The position numbers and the translations under genes are program-made. This document shows, piece after piece, positions 8,972 to 18,955 of a stretch of 64,000 nucleotides of DNA. The notes below the pieces were generated by a model, which saw only the letters and a program-made list of their open reading frames with translations, did not search any database and was not told where the DNA came from. Source of the DNA: Vacuolonema iberomarrocanum LEGE 07170 (lineage in GTDB: Bacteria; Cyanobacteriota; Cyanobacteriia; Elainellales; Elainellaceae); the NCBI GenBank assembly GCA_015207365.1, contig JADEXA010000023.1:1-64000 (forward strand), written 5' to 3'. Positions within the stretch are counted from its first letter, which is position 1. Each line of letters opens with the position of its first letter.

Positions 8972-10882
8972 CTAAGCTGTGCGAGGCTTGATGCTTGCTT
9001 CAGGTGCAGGGTTGAGGTTTGGCTCTGCGGGGCTTTGCAACTCTGTCCATAACGAAAAGCCAATTAGGGCTAAAATCCATCCTGCAACGAAGAGCAGAAC
9101 GAGATTGCCCAAGGCCCCGCGAGACTGAGAATCGGCCTCTGAGGATTGCGATCCCTCCTCATCGTCCAAGGGCTGAATTGCCGTCGGTGAGCCAACCATT
9201 TGCCCATGGGGAGGCTCGCCCTCTACAACAGGCGTTTCGATAGTCTCACGCTCATCTTGCACTTCGCCCCAATCATTGGTTGGATCTGGCTCTGCATAGT
9301 CATTTCCCCAATCCAACGGCTCATCTTCTGGTTCTAGAGAGGTTAGTTGGATATCTTCTTCCAGATCCATATCTGGAGAGGCGGTAATCTCTGAAGGAGG
9401 GTTAGGTAAGGTTTCGGGTTCCTCCAAATCGGCTGGATACGGATCGATCAGGAAATCATTCGAATCAGATTCGGACGTTGTCTGACCATCGTCAGCCTCT
9501 AAGTCAGCAGTTTCTAAGAAATCTAGGTTTTCTTCATTTGCATCATCCAGCTCAGATGATTCATCCAGTTCGGATGTCTCTAGAAAATCTAGATTCCCTT
9601 CGACTGCCAGATCGTTAATCGACGGAAAGCGAGCGCTCCCAGCTTCATCAAGGTTTAGGGGATCATCTGAAGACGATGCAAACAAATCGGAGGTCGCAAA
9701 GTCGTCGCGGCCCATTCCTTCTGTGCCAACATTGGGGTCATCTGACAACAGGGCTTCGGGAATTTCATTGCGGATCTGTTGCGCTGCATCCGCTGCGAGC
9801 AATTCGGGTGCCAGATCATCGTCTATCCCAATGTCGGTGGGTTCGGTTTCCAGCTCCCGGTATTCCAGATCCGAAAAGCCCGCACGAATGTCCTCACTAA
9901 AATCCTCATTTGGCTCAGCAGAGAAATTGACCGCTGAAGATTCTGCAGCAGCAGGTGGAGTTGCTGCTCTGGGCATAGGAGAGGTTGGCTCAGTGTCCTC
10001 CTCCAATAGCAAGTCATCCTCTAGCAGCAAATCACCTTCTAACGACAAGTCATCTTCTAGCAACAGATCACTTTCTAACGACGAGTCGTCATCGAGGGAT
10101 AAATCGCCCTCTAACGACAAGTCGTCCGCTAGAAGCAGATCACCTTCTAACGACGAGTTGTCATCTGAGGATAAATCGCCCTCTAACGACAAGTCATCCG
10201 CTAGCAATAGATCACTTTCTAGCGACGAGTCATCCTCTAACGACAGGTCATCGCTCAACAACAAGTCATCCTCTAGCGACAAGTCATCGCTCAACAACAA
10301 GTCATCGTCGATCAGCAAATCATTTTCTAATGACGAGGCTTCTAATTCTTCCGACAGAGAGGCGTCGCTATTGCCAAACAGCCCTTCCAGCGAATCATCC
10401 GACTCGGAAGATGTTGCAGAAATATCCCCGATTGACAGCAAATCAGCTAATGGATCATCCTCAACCGGATCGAGCGGAATCGCATCATCATCATTTGCAG
10501 CAGGGTTTGCCCCTGCGGGCATTGGAGGCGCCGGTGGAGGCGGGACGGTGATGCGCGTAGGAGGATTCTCCTCCGCCTCTGGCGCGATAGGCGCTAACGG
10601 CCACTCATGGGTCCATGCCCGCTCGGCTTGATCCGTCTGTTTCCCAGCCACCTCAACGATGCTAATGTCATCAAGTCCTAAATTGGAGATGCCATTTTGC
10701 ACAAAGGTGACCAGAACGTCACGGCTAGGTAGCTGTGGCCCTTCTAGAAGAACCTGAAGCCGACTACTATCACGCTCGACAGAAGCTGTGATGCCCTGAG
10801 GCTCAAGAGACCGATTCATGAGCGTGGCGATCGCTGTCGGGTCTCCTCTTTTTGCTTGTTCAATGAGATTTGACGATGTCAT
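8972..10882 (-). CDS. Acidic repeat protein with C-terminal membrane anchor
   Basis: About 636 residues; ATGs exist at 10888 and 10882. I prefer 10882 because AGCGGA then has a normal spacer. Residues 1-85 form a small folded domain (LIEQAKRGDPTAIATLMN ... VTFVQNGISNLGLDDISI) seen in other cyanobacterial proteins. Residues 85-160 are Pro-rich. Residues 160-310 are a run of Leu-Asp/Ser-Glu repeats of the type SLEGDLLLADDL, and an acidic low-complexity region continues to about 590. One transmembrane helix (GNLVLLFVAGWILALIGF) lies near the C-terminus. The net charge is extremely negative. Function is unknown. It diverges from the GH57 gene. Confidence 0.8.
   Translation of the reverse strand: MTSSNLIEQAKRGDPTAIATLMNRSLEPQGITASVERDSSRLQVLLEGPQLPSRDVLVTFVQNGISNLGLDDISIVEVAGKQTDQAERAWTHEWPLAPIAPEAEENPPTRITVPPPPAPPMPAGANPAANDDDAIPLDPVEDDPLADLLSIGDISATSSESDDSLEGLFGNSDASLSEELEASSLENDLLIDDDLLLSDDLSLEDDLLLSDDLSLEDDSSLESDLLLADDLSLEGDLSSDDNSSLEGDLLLADDLSLEGDLSLDDDSSLESDLLLEDDLSLEGDLLLEDDLLLEEDTEPTSPMPRAATPPAAAESSAVNFSAEPNEDFSEDIRAGFSDLEYRELETEPTDIGIDDDLAPELLAADAAQQIRNEIPEALLSDDPNVGTEGMGRDDFATSDLFASSSDDPLNLDEAGSARFPSINDLAVEGNLDFLETSELDESSELDDANEENLDFLETADLEADDGQTTSESDSNDFLIDPYPADLEEPETLPNPPSEITASPDMDLEEDIQLTSLEPEDEPLDWGNDYAEPDPTNDWGEVQDERETIETPVVEGEPPHGQMVGSPTAIQPLDDEEGSQSSEADSQSRGALGNLVLLFVAGWILALIGFSLWTELQSPAEPNLNPAPEASIKPRTA
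10000..10330 (-). repeat. In-frame tandem repeat in the acidic protein gene
   Basis: Units of roughly 30-36 bases encode variants of SLEGDLLLADDL on the minus strand. On the plus strand they read as repeated TCTAACGACAAGTCATC-type blocks. The repeats are imperfect and in frame, consistent with expansion by slippage or unequal exchange. They also create long false open frames on the opposite strand. Confidence 0.8.
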
Positions 10883-11219
10883 AACCATTCCGCTTGATCA
10901 TGCGTTTGATCATTGTTTCGCCTGCGCTTTGCTGGGCGATATGCCCTAGCATATTTGCAGATGTCAAAAATGGTTCAAATTTCCGAGATACTTTTTATCA
11001 ATTCTGTCGTGAACTCCCCGGATTGCAACTTTTTCTGGCATTTCCTATTTATTTCCCTTTTTCCACTTTTTGTAATAAATCTTTTTGTAATTACCTTTCA
11101 CCCTTTCCCTTCCCTGGCTCTTAGGGGAGTCCTACCCATCGCGTTGGACGGTTACCGTTCCGGTAGGCTTGTACCCACATGTTGTCTTTTGAGTCCCCAT
11201 CGCAAACGATCTCCGAACT
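10883..11219. other. Divergent intergenic region, acidic protein / GH57
   Basis: About 340 bases between divergent starts. It is AT-rich around 10980-11100 and presumably holds promoters for both genes. I see no gene, repeat or confident operator. Confidence 0.5.
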
Positions 11220-12809
11220 ATGAGTATTGGCTATCTCGCCCTGGTTCTCCATGCCCATCTTCCCTTTGTCCGCCATCCTGAGAGCGACTATGTGTTAGAG
11301 GAAGAGTGGCTATTTGAAGCAATTACTGAAACTTACGTACCGTTGATCCTCATGTTTGAGGGGCTCAAGCGTGATGGCGTGGATTTCAAGCTCACCATGA
11401 GTCTGACTCCACCGCTTGTCTCTATGCTAGTTGATCCGCTCCTACAAGAGCGCTACAACGACCACCTGACACAGCTCGAAGAACTGACTGAACTAGAGAT
11501 CAAGCGCCATAGCCAGAACGGGCATATGCGATACCTCGCCGAGCACTACGCAAAAGAATTCAATACCGTGCGAGAGGTATGGGAACGCTACAACGGCAAT
11601 CTGATCACGGCCTTCAAAGCGTTTCAAGATAGCAACAACCTGGAGATCATCACCTGTGGTGCTACCCACGGCTATTTGCCATTGATGAAAATGTATCCTC
11701 AGGCGGTATGGGCACAGATTAAGGTGGCCGTGGAGCATTATGAGCAGGTGTTCGATCGCCCACCCAATGGTATCTGGCTACCAGAATGTGCCTATTACGA
11801 AAACCTGGAGCGGATGGTGGCCGATGCTGGGCTACGCTATTTCATCATGGATGGACATGGCCTACTCTATGCGCGCCCTCGTCCACGCTTCGGCACCTAT
11901 GCTCCCATCTTCACCGAAACCGGCGTGGCTGCGTTTGGGCGCGATCATGAATCGTCGCAGCAGGTCTGGTCATCGGTCGTCGGCTACCCCGGCTCACCCG
12001 AATATCGTGAGTTTTACCGCGACCTGGGTTGGGATGCGGAGTACGAATATATCAAGCCCTATGTCATGCCCAATGGGCAACGCAAGAACGTCGGCATTAA
12101 GTACCACAAGATTACGGGCAAAGGGTTGGGGCTGAGCGACAAATCGCTCTATGACCCCTACTGGGCGCGTGAGAAAGCGGCAGAACATGCGGGCAACTTT
12201 GCGTATAACCGAGAGCGTCAGGTGGAGCACTTGCATGGCATTATGCAGCGCAAACCGATTATCCTCTCGCCCTATGATGCGGAACTCTTTGGGCATTGGT
12301 GGTATGAAGGCCCCTGGTTCCTTGACTACTTATTCCGTAAAACCTGGTTTGACCAGGGAACCTATGAAATGACCCATCTGGCCGATTATCTCGCAGATAA
12401 CCCGACCCAGCAGGTGTGTCGCCCATCCCAATCTAGCTGGGGCTATAAAGGCTTCCATGAATATTGGCTGAATGACACCAATGCCTGGGTCTATCCCCAT
12501 TTGCATAAGGCAGCCGAGCGGATGATCGACCTGTCGCGTCAGGAACCGGCGGATGAGCTGGAATGGCGAGCCCTCAACCAGGCCGCCCGAGAGTTATTGC
12601 TGGCGCAATCCTCAGACTGGGCATTCATTATGCGGACAGGGACGATGGTGCCCTATGCCGTGCGACGGACGCGATCGCACCTGATGCGCTTCAACAAGCT
12701 CTGGGAAGATCTGGGTCAGGGTAAAGTTGATTCGGGCTGGCTCGAAAAAGTGGAGGCGATTGATAATATCTTTCCGCAGGTGAATTACCGCGTGTATCGG
12801 CCACTCTAG
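11220..12809 (+). CDS. GH57 1,4-alpha-glucan branching enzyme
   Basis: 529 residues, the standard length of GH57 branching enzymes, which cut alpha-1,4 chains and rejoin them as alpha-1,6 branches in glycogen. Family features are the N-terminal GYLALVLHAHLPFVRHPE, the nucleophile region GIWLPECAY (E189) and the acid/base region SPYDAELFGHWWYEG (near residue 354), followed by the helical DUF1957-type C-terminal part ending in NIFPQVNYRVYRPL. It acts in the cytoplasm in glycogen metabolism alongside the usual GH13 GlgB. It is monocistronic, with about 650 noncoding bases after it. Confidence 0.93.
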   Translation: MSIGYLALVLHAHLPFVRHPESDYVLEEEWLFEAITETYVPLILMFEGLKRDGVDFKLTMSLTPPLVSMLVDPLLQERYNDHLTQLEELTELEIKRHSQNGHMRYLAEHYAKEFNTVREVWERYNGNLITAFKAFQDSNNLEIITCGATHGYLPLMKMYPQAVWAQIKVAVEHYEQVFDRPPNGIWLPECAYYENLERMVADAGLRYFIMDGHGLLYARPRPRFGTYAPIFTETGVAAFGRDHESSQQVWSSVVGYPGSPEYREFYRDLGWDAEYEYIKPYVMPNGQRKNVGIKYHKITGKGLGLSDKSLYDPYWAREKAAEHAGNFAYNRERQVEHLHGIMQRKPIILSPYDAELFGHWWYEGPWFLDYLFRKTWFDQGTYEMTHLADYLADNPTQQVCRPSQSSWGYKGFHEYWLNDTNAWVYPHLHKAAERMIDLSRQEPADELEWRALNQAARELLLAQSSDWAFIMRTGTMVPYAVRRTRSHLMRFNKLWEDLGQGKVDSGWLEKVEAIDNIFPQVNYRVYRPL

Positions 12810-13106
12810 CCTTCACTTGCCCATGGATATGCGTAACGAAATGAGGACGCGATCGCTATATTGTTACGTTTTAATGACAACATCCTGATGTTGTTGCGGC
12901 CCAAAGATAGACGACCTGACAACTAGTTGTGTAAAAGGTCGCAATTAACTGAGGGATATACGTAGATTTGTGGTCGTTTTGTCTAGGTTGCAAATCTAAC
13001 CCTGCTACGGACGGCTACAGAGGCTGCAAATGCTTGAAAAATCAAGCAAAATTAATGGTTTCCTCTGAGCAGACGGTGCTTTTCCGTACTTTAAGGTTCC
13101 AAAAAA

Positions 13107-13150
13107 ATATTCACAGGCGCTTCTCATACATAAAGCACCTGTGAATATTT
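13107..13150. terminator. Hairpin, possible terminator
   Basis: AAATATTCACAGGCGCTT and AAGCACCTGTGAATATTT form 18-base arms with a single mismatch around a 10-base loop. It is about 300 bases after GH57, so it may be an mRNA 3' structure or an operator rather than the GH57 terminator. Confidence 0.5.
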
Positions 13151-13366
13151 TCAGCGTCCTTGGGGGTAGGTTTTCGGTCTCAGGGAAATTAACGATACAA
13201 ACAAAGAAGCGTTATCCCAGGAATTCTCACTTTTTACACATCGTCTCAGTGCGGTCACGGAGTGATCGTACTGATATGAGCATCTGTATCGGCAAGAGAC
13301 CTGTGTGATAAAACCTAAGATTGTTTGCATTGTCTCCTCAAGCAGATTGTGCATCACCTGTGTAAA

Positions 13367-13453
13367 TACGGAACTTGTCGCTCCGTAGCTCCAAGCTTTA
13401 TGGACTCATTGGTGACTGCGTACGAATAAATACGGAGTAAGTTACGGAACTTG
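13367..13453 (+). promoter_or_regulatory. Direct repeats upstream of DUF4347-RTX gene 1
   Basis: TACGGAACTTG occurs at 13367-13377 and 13443-13453, with the related TACGGAGTAAG between them. The last copy ends 4 bases before the ATG, so it would also overlap the ribosome-binding region. A regulatory role is a guess. The leaders of genes 2 and 3 do not carry this motif. Confidence 0.3.
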
Positions 13454-13457
13454 ACTA

Positions 13458-16400
13458 ATGAAAGCACTGAAAATCGTTAAAGCCCCTGTGTTCAACCCAT
13501 TCCCTGTAAATATGACTATCGACCGAGTTGATCGAGGCCGAGAGGCGATCGCCATTTTTGACCCCAGTGTCGAAAATTATACGCAGCTTGCCGAGGGACT
13601 CCATCCTCACGTCACCCCCTATCTGCTCTCGCCCCATGCGGATGGAATTCGGCAACTCACCTCTATCTTTCAACAGCACACCCAGCCCCTGACGGTCTAC
13701 CTCATTGCCCATGGATCGCCTGGAACCCTACATCTGGGCAATACGGAATTGAGCCTTGCGACCTTGCAGCGTTACAGCAAGGAATTAAAAACTTGGTTCC
13801 AGCCCCATTCCGAATGGTTGCTTTATGGCTGTAATGTTGCAGCTGGGGATGCGGGCGAAGAATTTCTTGCCAAGCTGCATCAAGCTACGGGGGCAGCAAT
13901 TGCTGCTTCCACCCGTCCGGTTGGAAATGCCCAACGGGGTGGAACCTGGGGCTTGGATACGGTTTTGGGAGACATGGCGATCGCCCTGCCCTTTTCCGAT
14001 GCTGTTGCCAATCAGTACCAGGGTGTGCTAGTTACCCCCATCGATTCCATCATTGCCGCCTCTGCAGATCCACCTGGCCCTGGTCTGACCTACGAAGCCG
14101 ATGAAGTGGTGGATGTGGATGGAGATGGCGTCGTCGACACTTACACTTACAACTTCCAATCGGGTCCCCCAAATGATTTAGTCATTTCTGGGGTCACAGC
14201 GGCGGGGAGCGAATTCTCCATCGTTCAGGTTGTCGATACCGTTGAACTCAGTCGGGTTGATAACGCCAATGTCACCGGAGAGCGCGAGATTTTCTGGTAC
14301 GAACGCGAGACGATTGACACGGTTAACAATACGTTGGATCTAAATCCATCCTTCGTTGGCACACTCCAGGAGGCTTTAACCAGTCAAACGGTTAATCGGG
14401 GTGCAGACAACATCTTTGCCAACGAAGGATCGGCTAATGTCAACAATATTGAGCGGGTTGACTTCGTCATTACAGATGGGATTTCGACGACCGCTGATTT
14501 GCTAGATGACATTGGCTTCTTGCTGCTAGAGCGGGGGGGCAACGACCCCCTCAACGTTGCCCCCATCACGGCGATTGATGCGGCGGGAAACCCAACAGCC
14601 TATGGGCCTTTGGTCGCCATTGAACCGGGCGACTGGGGCGGGTCGGGCATTGAGATAGAATCGGCTGTCCTTAACGATCAAGGAAATGGCGGCCAGCCCA
14701 GCCTTTCGGCTTTACCCCCAGCTCAGGAACTGTCGGGGATTTTCCTTAGCTTCGAGAGCCTTGGCGTCACAGGCGGGCAAACCTTTTTTGGGTATTCCGT
14801 TTTTCCAGAAGATGTAGGCACCGATTTGGTGGGGCTGTCGGATGCGAACCTCGCGACTCCCCAGGCAAGCGGCGCTGGCGGCTTGGATTTAGTCACAGGC
14901 AGTGCTGTTTTTAGTCGGGCTCTCCTGCAAAACAATCCGCCTGCTCTAAACCTGGATCCGTCTAACGTGACCGGCGGAGCTGATGACCGCAACTTCAACA
15001 CAACCTTCACAACAGGCGGCGCTGCGGTTGAAATTACCGCCGACGATGCCACAGCCATTGATCCGGACAATGTTGGCGTTGATATTGAAACCCTAACCAT
15101 CACCGTCAACACGCCGGATGGAGCCGATGAGGTTCTCAACTTTGCTGGGACGGCCCTTACGCTAACGAATGGTTCTGCCGAAACGCTAACGTTTGGTGGT
15201 ACAGACTTTGATGTTGTAGTCACTGGAGCAGCAGGCAATTCCACCGTCACCATTACTAATGATGCGGGCGGCGCGATGCCCAATGTGGATCTGCGCACTC
15301 TGCTGCGATCGCTGACCTACGACAACACCAGCGCCAATCCTGATACCACCGCTCGGGTTTTCTCCTTCGTGGCTGAGGATGGCGAAGCGACGAGCAATAC
15401 GGCCACTTCAACGATTTCGTTTGACACCCCAGGCAACACGGCCCCGATTCTCAACCTGGATCCGACCAATGTGACAGGCGGTCCTGATAACCGCAACTTC
15501 GATACGACCTTCACCGTGGGGGGCAATGCGGTTGAGATTACCGCCGATGATGCAACAACGGTGGATCCTGACAATAGCGGTGTTGACATTGAAACGCTGA
15601 CTATCACGGCCAATACGCCGGATGGAGCCAATGATGTTCTGAGTTTTGCTGGAACCCCCATCACTTTGACCAATGGGTCTGCCGCAACGCTGACATTTGG
15701 TTCCACCGATTTTGATGTTGCTGTCACCGGAGGAGCCGATAGCGCCACGCTCACGATTACCAATGATGCGGGCGGCGCGATGTCCAATGTGGATTTGCGC
15801 ACCCTGCTGCGATCGCTGACCTACGACAACACCAGCGCCAACCCTGACACCACCGCTCGGGTCTTCTCCTTCGTGACCGAAGATGGTGAGGCGAATAGCA
15901 ATACGGTGACATCAACCGTTACCTTCGCCACCACAACCAACACGCCGCCCGTGCTGAACCTGGATCCGAGTAATGTCACAGGGGGGGTAGATAATCGCAA
16001 CTTCGAAGCCACCTTTATCGCGGGCGGCGATGCGATTGATATTGCGGCTGAAGACGCAACCGCGGTTGACCCCAATAACAACGGCGAAGACATTGAAACG
16101 CTGGCGATTTCCGTCAATGCTCCGGATGGGCCAAACGAGATCTTAAATTTTGAAGGAACGTCCCTCGCGTTGACAGATGGGGCAACGACGACGGTGACGT
16201 TTGGTTCCACCACCTTTGATGTTTCTGTCGACGCATCGGCAGGAAATGTGACCATCAATATCGCTAGCACGACGGGCGGTGATATTCCCAATACCGACCT
16301 TCGTCGCTTGCTGCGATCGCTGTCCTATGACAACACGTCAGCCTCCCCAACGCTGGACGATCGCATTTTTACCTTTGTCGCCAATGACGGAGTGGTCGAT

Positions 16401-18095
16401 AGTAATCTGGTGACCTCCACCATCACGGTGCAACCGACCGCTGTTGGCCCCAATCCTCCGCGAGATTGCTCGGGTGGTTTGCGGTTGGCCGGAAATGGTG
16501 CCAACAATCGTTTGGTGGGAAGTGGCCGCACGGATATTCTCCGGGGCTTTGGCGGTAGAGATGAGATGTTGGGGCTGGCCTGCCCCGATCGCCTCCTGGG
16601 TGGAGCGGGTAACGATCGCCTATTTGGCGGAGCGGCCTCCGACACGCTGGATGGCGGCTCGGGTCGCGATCGCCTCTCAGGGCAAAATGGTGACGACACC
16701 ATCTTTGGCCGCAGTGGAACGGATCGCATTAATGGTGGCAGAGGCAATGACCAGCTGAATGGGCAAACCGATCGGGATTACTTGCGCGGCAAGGCTGGCT
16801 TTGACCAACTGAGAGGGGGGCAAGGCGACGATGGTATGGCCGGTGGAGCGGGTGGCGATCGCCTTTCCGGTGGTGCGGGCAATGACCAAATGTTTGGTGG
16901 CGGCGGGCGCGATCGTATGCGCGGTAATGCCCGCGGCGATCGCATGTTTGGCGGCACCGGTAACGACATCGTCTTTGGCCAGAATGGCGACGATGTGATT
17001 CGGGGCGAAGCCGGACGAGATATTCTGCAAGGGAATGCGGGGATCGATCAGATCTTCGGCGGCGATGGTAGCGATCGCCTCTTCGGCGGTGCCCTCAACG
17101 ATAGCTTGAATGGCGGCATAGGGGCGGATCGCCTCTCCGGCCAGCGGGGTAACGATCGTCTCCGGGGTGGTCGGCAACGCGATCGCCTCAATGGAGGTGC
17201 GGGCAACGACTTTATCTTTGGCGGAACGGGTGCTGACCGTCTGCTGGGTAAAGGGGGGCGCGATACGCTCCGAGGCAATTCGGGTGCGGATGAGCTGCTC
17301 GGCGGCGCTGGCCGAGACCAGATGCTTGGCGGCAGTGGCAACGATGAAGTGGATGGGGGGGCTCAGTCCGACTTCCTGCGCGGAAACAGTGGAGCAGACG
17401 ATCTGTTTGGGAAAGCGGGGGATGACCTCCTAGTCGGTAATCGCGGCTTCGATCGCCTCAATGGTGGTGATGGCAATGACACCCTTCAGGGGGGCGGCGC
17501 TGCCGATCGACTGATCGGGAAATCGGGTCGGGACGTGCTCCAGGGATTGGCCGGTAACGATCGCCTTGAGGGCAACAACGGCCGCGACACGCTGATTGGT
17601 GGCACCGGCAACGACGTACTGATTGGTAGAGCTGACGGCGACCAAATCCAGGGGGGCCGAGGGGCCGATCGCTTTGTCTTTGCTGGAGCCACCTTTGCCG
17701 AAACGCTGCGCGACTCGCTGGTCGCAGACCCCGATGAGATTGTGGACTTCAACCAGGCAGAGGGCGATCGCTTCTCGATCAACTTCACGGGAGCCGGGCC
17801 AAGTGCGGCCATCCCGTCGGCGCTGTTCAACGTTGGTACGATTGTTGCAGGCAATTTGGAAGCCGCTGCGACCCTGGCGTTCCGCGATCGCAATCCCAAC
17901 CAGGCTGGCAACCAACGCACGACTGCGCGGCAGGCGCTGCTTTTCGATTGGCGAGACGAGACTTATCTGCTCGTCAACAACACCAATCGCAGCTTCAACC
18001 CACTACAGGATCTGGTGGTCAATGTGACGGGCATCGAACTCGGGGCTGGCGATGCTAACCGCGTTTCTCTGTCAGTGAACGATTACTTTGCGTAA
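13458..18095 (+). CDS. DUF4347-RTX giant secreted protein, paralogue 1
   Basis: 1545 residues. Order: DUF4347 (about 25-190); a middle domain shared by all three paralogues (about 195-490, with REIFWYERE, NNIERVDF and DDIGFLLLERGGND); three ~165-residue beta-rich repeats, each opening with LNLDPxNxTGG (about 493-992); a long RTX array of GGxGxDxLxG nonapeptides (about 1000-1410) that binds Ca2+ in the family; and a C-terminal domain ending NDYFA typical of type I-secreted proteins. In DUF4347, His85 (LIAHGSPG) and Cys125 (LLYGCNVA) are arranged like the clan CD/CHAT His-Cys dyad. No signal peptide is visible. Secretion by a TolC-dependent type I system is inferred; no exporter lies nearby. 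Gene function is unknown. Confidence 0.9.
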   Translation: MKALKIVKAPVFNPFPVNMTIDRVDRGREAIAIFDPSVENYTQLAEGLHPHVTPYLLSPHADGIRQLTSIFQQHTQPLTVYLIAHGSPGTLHLGNTELSLATLQRYSKELKTWFQPHSEWLLYGCNVAAGDAGEEFLAKLHQATGAAIAASTRPVGNAQRGGTWGLDTVLGDMAIALPFSDAVANQYQGVLVTPIDSIIAASADPPGPGLTYEADEVVDVDGDGVVDTYTYNFQSGPPNDLVISGVTAAGSEFSIVQVVDTVELSRVDNANVTGEREIFWYERETIDTVNNTLDLNPSFVGTLQEALTSQTVNRGADNIFANEGSANVNNIERVDFVITDGISTTADLLDDIGFLLLERGGNDPLNVAPITAIDAAGNPTAYGPLVAIEPGDWGGSGIEIESAVLNDQGNGGQPSLSALPPAQELSGIFLSFESLGVTGGQTFFGYSVFPEDVGTDLVGLSDANLATPQASGAGGLDLVTGSAVFSRALLQNNPPALNLDPSNVTGGADDRNFNTTFTTGGAAVEITADDATAIDPDNVGVDIETLTITVNTPDGADEVLNFAGTALTLTNGSAETLTFGGTDFDVVVTGAAGNSTVTITNDAGGAMPNVDLRTLLRSLTYDNTSANPDTTARVFSFVAEDGEATSNTATSTISFDTPGNTAPILNLDPTNVTGGPDNRNFDTTFTVGGNAVEITADDATTVDPDNSGVDIETLTITANTPDGANDVLSFAGTPITLTNGSAATLTFGSTDFDVAVTGGADSATLTITNDAGGAMSNVDLRTLLRSLTYDNTSANPDTTARVFSFVTEDGEANSNTVTSTVTFATTTNTPPVLNLDPSNVTGGVDNRNFEATFIAGGDAIDIAAEDATAVDPNNNGEDIETLAISVNAPDGPNEILNFEGTSLALTDGATTTVTFGSTTFDVSVDASAGNVTINIASTTGGDIPNTDLRRLLRSLSYDNTSASPTLDDRIFTFVANDGVVDSNLVTSTITVQPTAVGPNPPRDCSGGLRLAGNGANNRLVGSGRTDILRGFGGRDEMLGLACPDRLLGGAGNDRLFGGAASDTLDGGSGRDRLSGQNGDDTIFGRSGTDRINGGRGNDQLNGQTDRDYLRGKAGFDQLRGGQGDDGMAGGAGGDRLSGGAGNDQMFGGGGRDRMRGNARGDRMFGGTGNDIVFGQNGDDVIRGEAGRDILQGNAGIDQIFGGDGSDRLFGGALNDSLNGGIGADRLSGQRGNDRLRGGRQRDRLNGGAGNDFIFGGTGADRLLGKGGRDTLRGNSGADELLGGAGRDQMLGGSGNDEVDGGAQSDFLRGNSGADDLFGKAGDDLLVGNRGFDRLNGGDGNDTLQGGGAADRLIGKSGRDVLQGLAGNDRLEGNNGRDTLIGGTGNDVLIGRADGDQIQGGRGADRFVFAGATFAETLRDSLVADPDEIVDFNQAEGDRFSINFTGAGPSAAIPSALFNVGTIVAGNLEAAATLAFRDRNPNQAGNQRTTARQALLFDWRDETYLLVNNTNRSFNPLQDLVVNVTGIELGAGDANRVSLSVNDYFA

Positions 18096-18120
18096 GCTGA
18101 TGTTGTACTGTCGGGATAGC

Positions 18121-18224
18121 TATAGCGCTATGCGCATTAAGCACAGCAACGGTTGTGTGGGGCGCGCCGCGCCCCACACAACCGTTGCTGTGCTTAATGC
18201 GTAATGCGGTTGCAAACCGCTATA
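18121..18224. repeat. Family A dispersed palindrome, copy 2
   Basis: 104 bases, with TATAGCG/CGCTATA ends and the GGGGCGCGCC/GCGCCCC centre. Unlike the 95-base copies, its left arm reads GCGCATTAAGCACAGCAACG. This pairs almost perfectly with the right arm, so this copy is more symmetric. It begins 25 bases after the stop of gene 1. Confidence 0.9.
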
Positions 18225-18386
18225 GATGGTCTGTTGCCATCAGCTATCCCGACTCCGTTGATTTTTAGCAAGACCCTGTCTATTGCAGGTCGTGTTAGCG
18301 TTTGGATAAAGTACCAGAGAGTGAAGTCGGGACCGGATGGTCCTAAACCGCTGTTGTCATTCCCAAACCCCCGAATCTCCTTTGTA

Positions 18387-18481
18387 ATATCAAATCCGGT
18401 TGTAGAACCCAACTAGCGTTTGCGCCCGCTGCTTTGCAGCGGGCGCAAACGCTAGTTGGGTTCTACAACCGGATTTGATAT
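18387..18481. repeat. Family B long hairpin, copy 1
   Basis: A 95-base perfect palindrome: 46-base arms around a 3-base loop (TTT). The arms start ATATCAAATCCGGTTG and carry the core GTTTGCGCCCGCTGC. A related copy is at 24419-24505. A hairpin this long and exact is hard to keep in a genome unless it is recent or maintained. Confidence 0.92.
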
Positions 18482-18639
18482 AAGTAGAAATCTCTCGGAA
18501 ACCCTATCCCCCTTGACCTATGGCTTACAGAAACCAACCAAAGATCGGCAACGCATAGGTGCTTACATATTAAAATCTCGCAGCATTTTATTCATATTGT
18601 GTTTGTATATCTTAATACAAATACAAAGTTCTCCTATAC

Positions 18640-18955
18640 CTCAAAGACGCCGTGTTCGCTGTAGCAGGATTGTGGGTAAACAAAGTAAGTATTCCTGAAA
18701 AAATATTGCCAAATGTTTCTGAGCCACGCGGTGATGCAGTGAGCGCATGACAAAAGCATTGATTGGGCATGTGCGCCCCACATCAAAACTTTGAATTTGT
18801 TTTGGCCTCCTCAAATTTGAAGTTGTCTGGATGGAGCCCCCCAAAAAATCTATCCAGCTTTCTCGTGGGATTTGCCGCGTAGCAGATCGCCTTCGAGAAG
18901 ACGAAGGCTCGACAGGATTATTAGCAACTACATACAGTCACAACGGAACGCAGCC
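18640..18955 (+). repeat. Duplicated leader, copy before gene 2
   Basis: This leader is clearly similar to 24752-25063. Shared landmarks in order are GTTCGCTG/TACAGC-GATTGTGGGTAAA, GTGACGCAGTGAGCGCATGA-like, a CTCG...CGAGAAGAC pair, and GGATTATTAGCAACTACATA just before the ATG. It probably carries the promoter and 5' UTR copied together with the gene. Confidence 0.8.

Larger units (their letters stand above)
12810..13457. other. Intergenic region before the DUF4347-RTX cluster
   Basis: About 650 bases without a supported gene. It holds a hairpin at 13107-13150 and two copies of TACGGAACTTG just before the first giant gene (13367-13377 and 13443-13453). A related TACGGAGTAAG lies between them. 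Confidence 0.6.
18096..18955. other. Spacer between DUF4347-RTX genes 1 and 2
   Basis: 860 bases holding family A copy 2, family B copy 1 and a leader (about 18640-18955) that is repeated in front of gene 3. No gene is supported. The order A, B, leader, gene recurs in the next spacer. Confidence 0.75.

Noticed and set aside
9723..10631. Long plus-strand frame opposite the acidic protein
   Set aside because: It is the antisense of the repeat-rich gene. Its Ser/Asn/Asp-Lys composition is an artefact of the repeats, with no RBS or family.
16500..17690. Repeat-dense stretch that could be mistaken for a CRISPR array
   Set aside because: The units are variable, 27-base coding nonapeptides in one frame with no fixed repeat and spacers.
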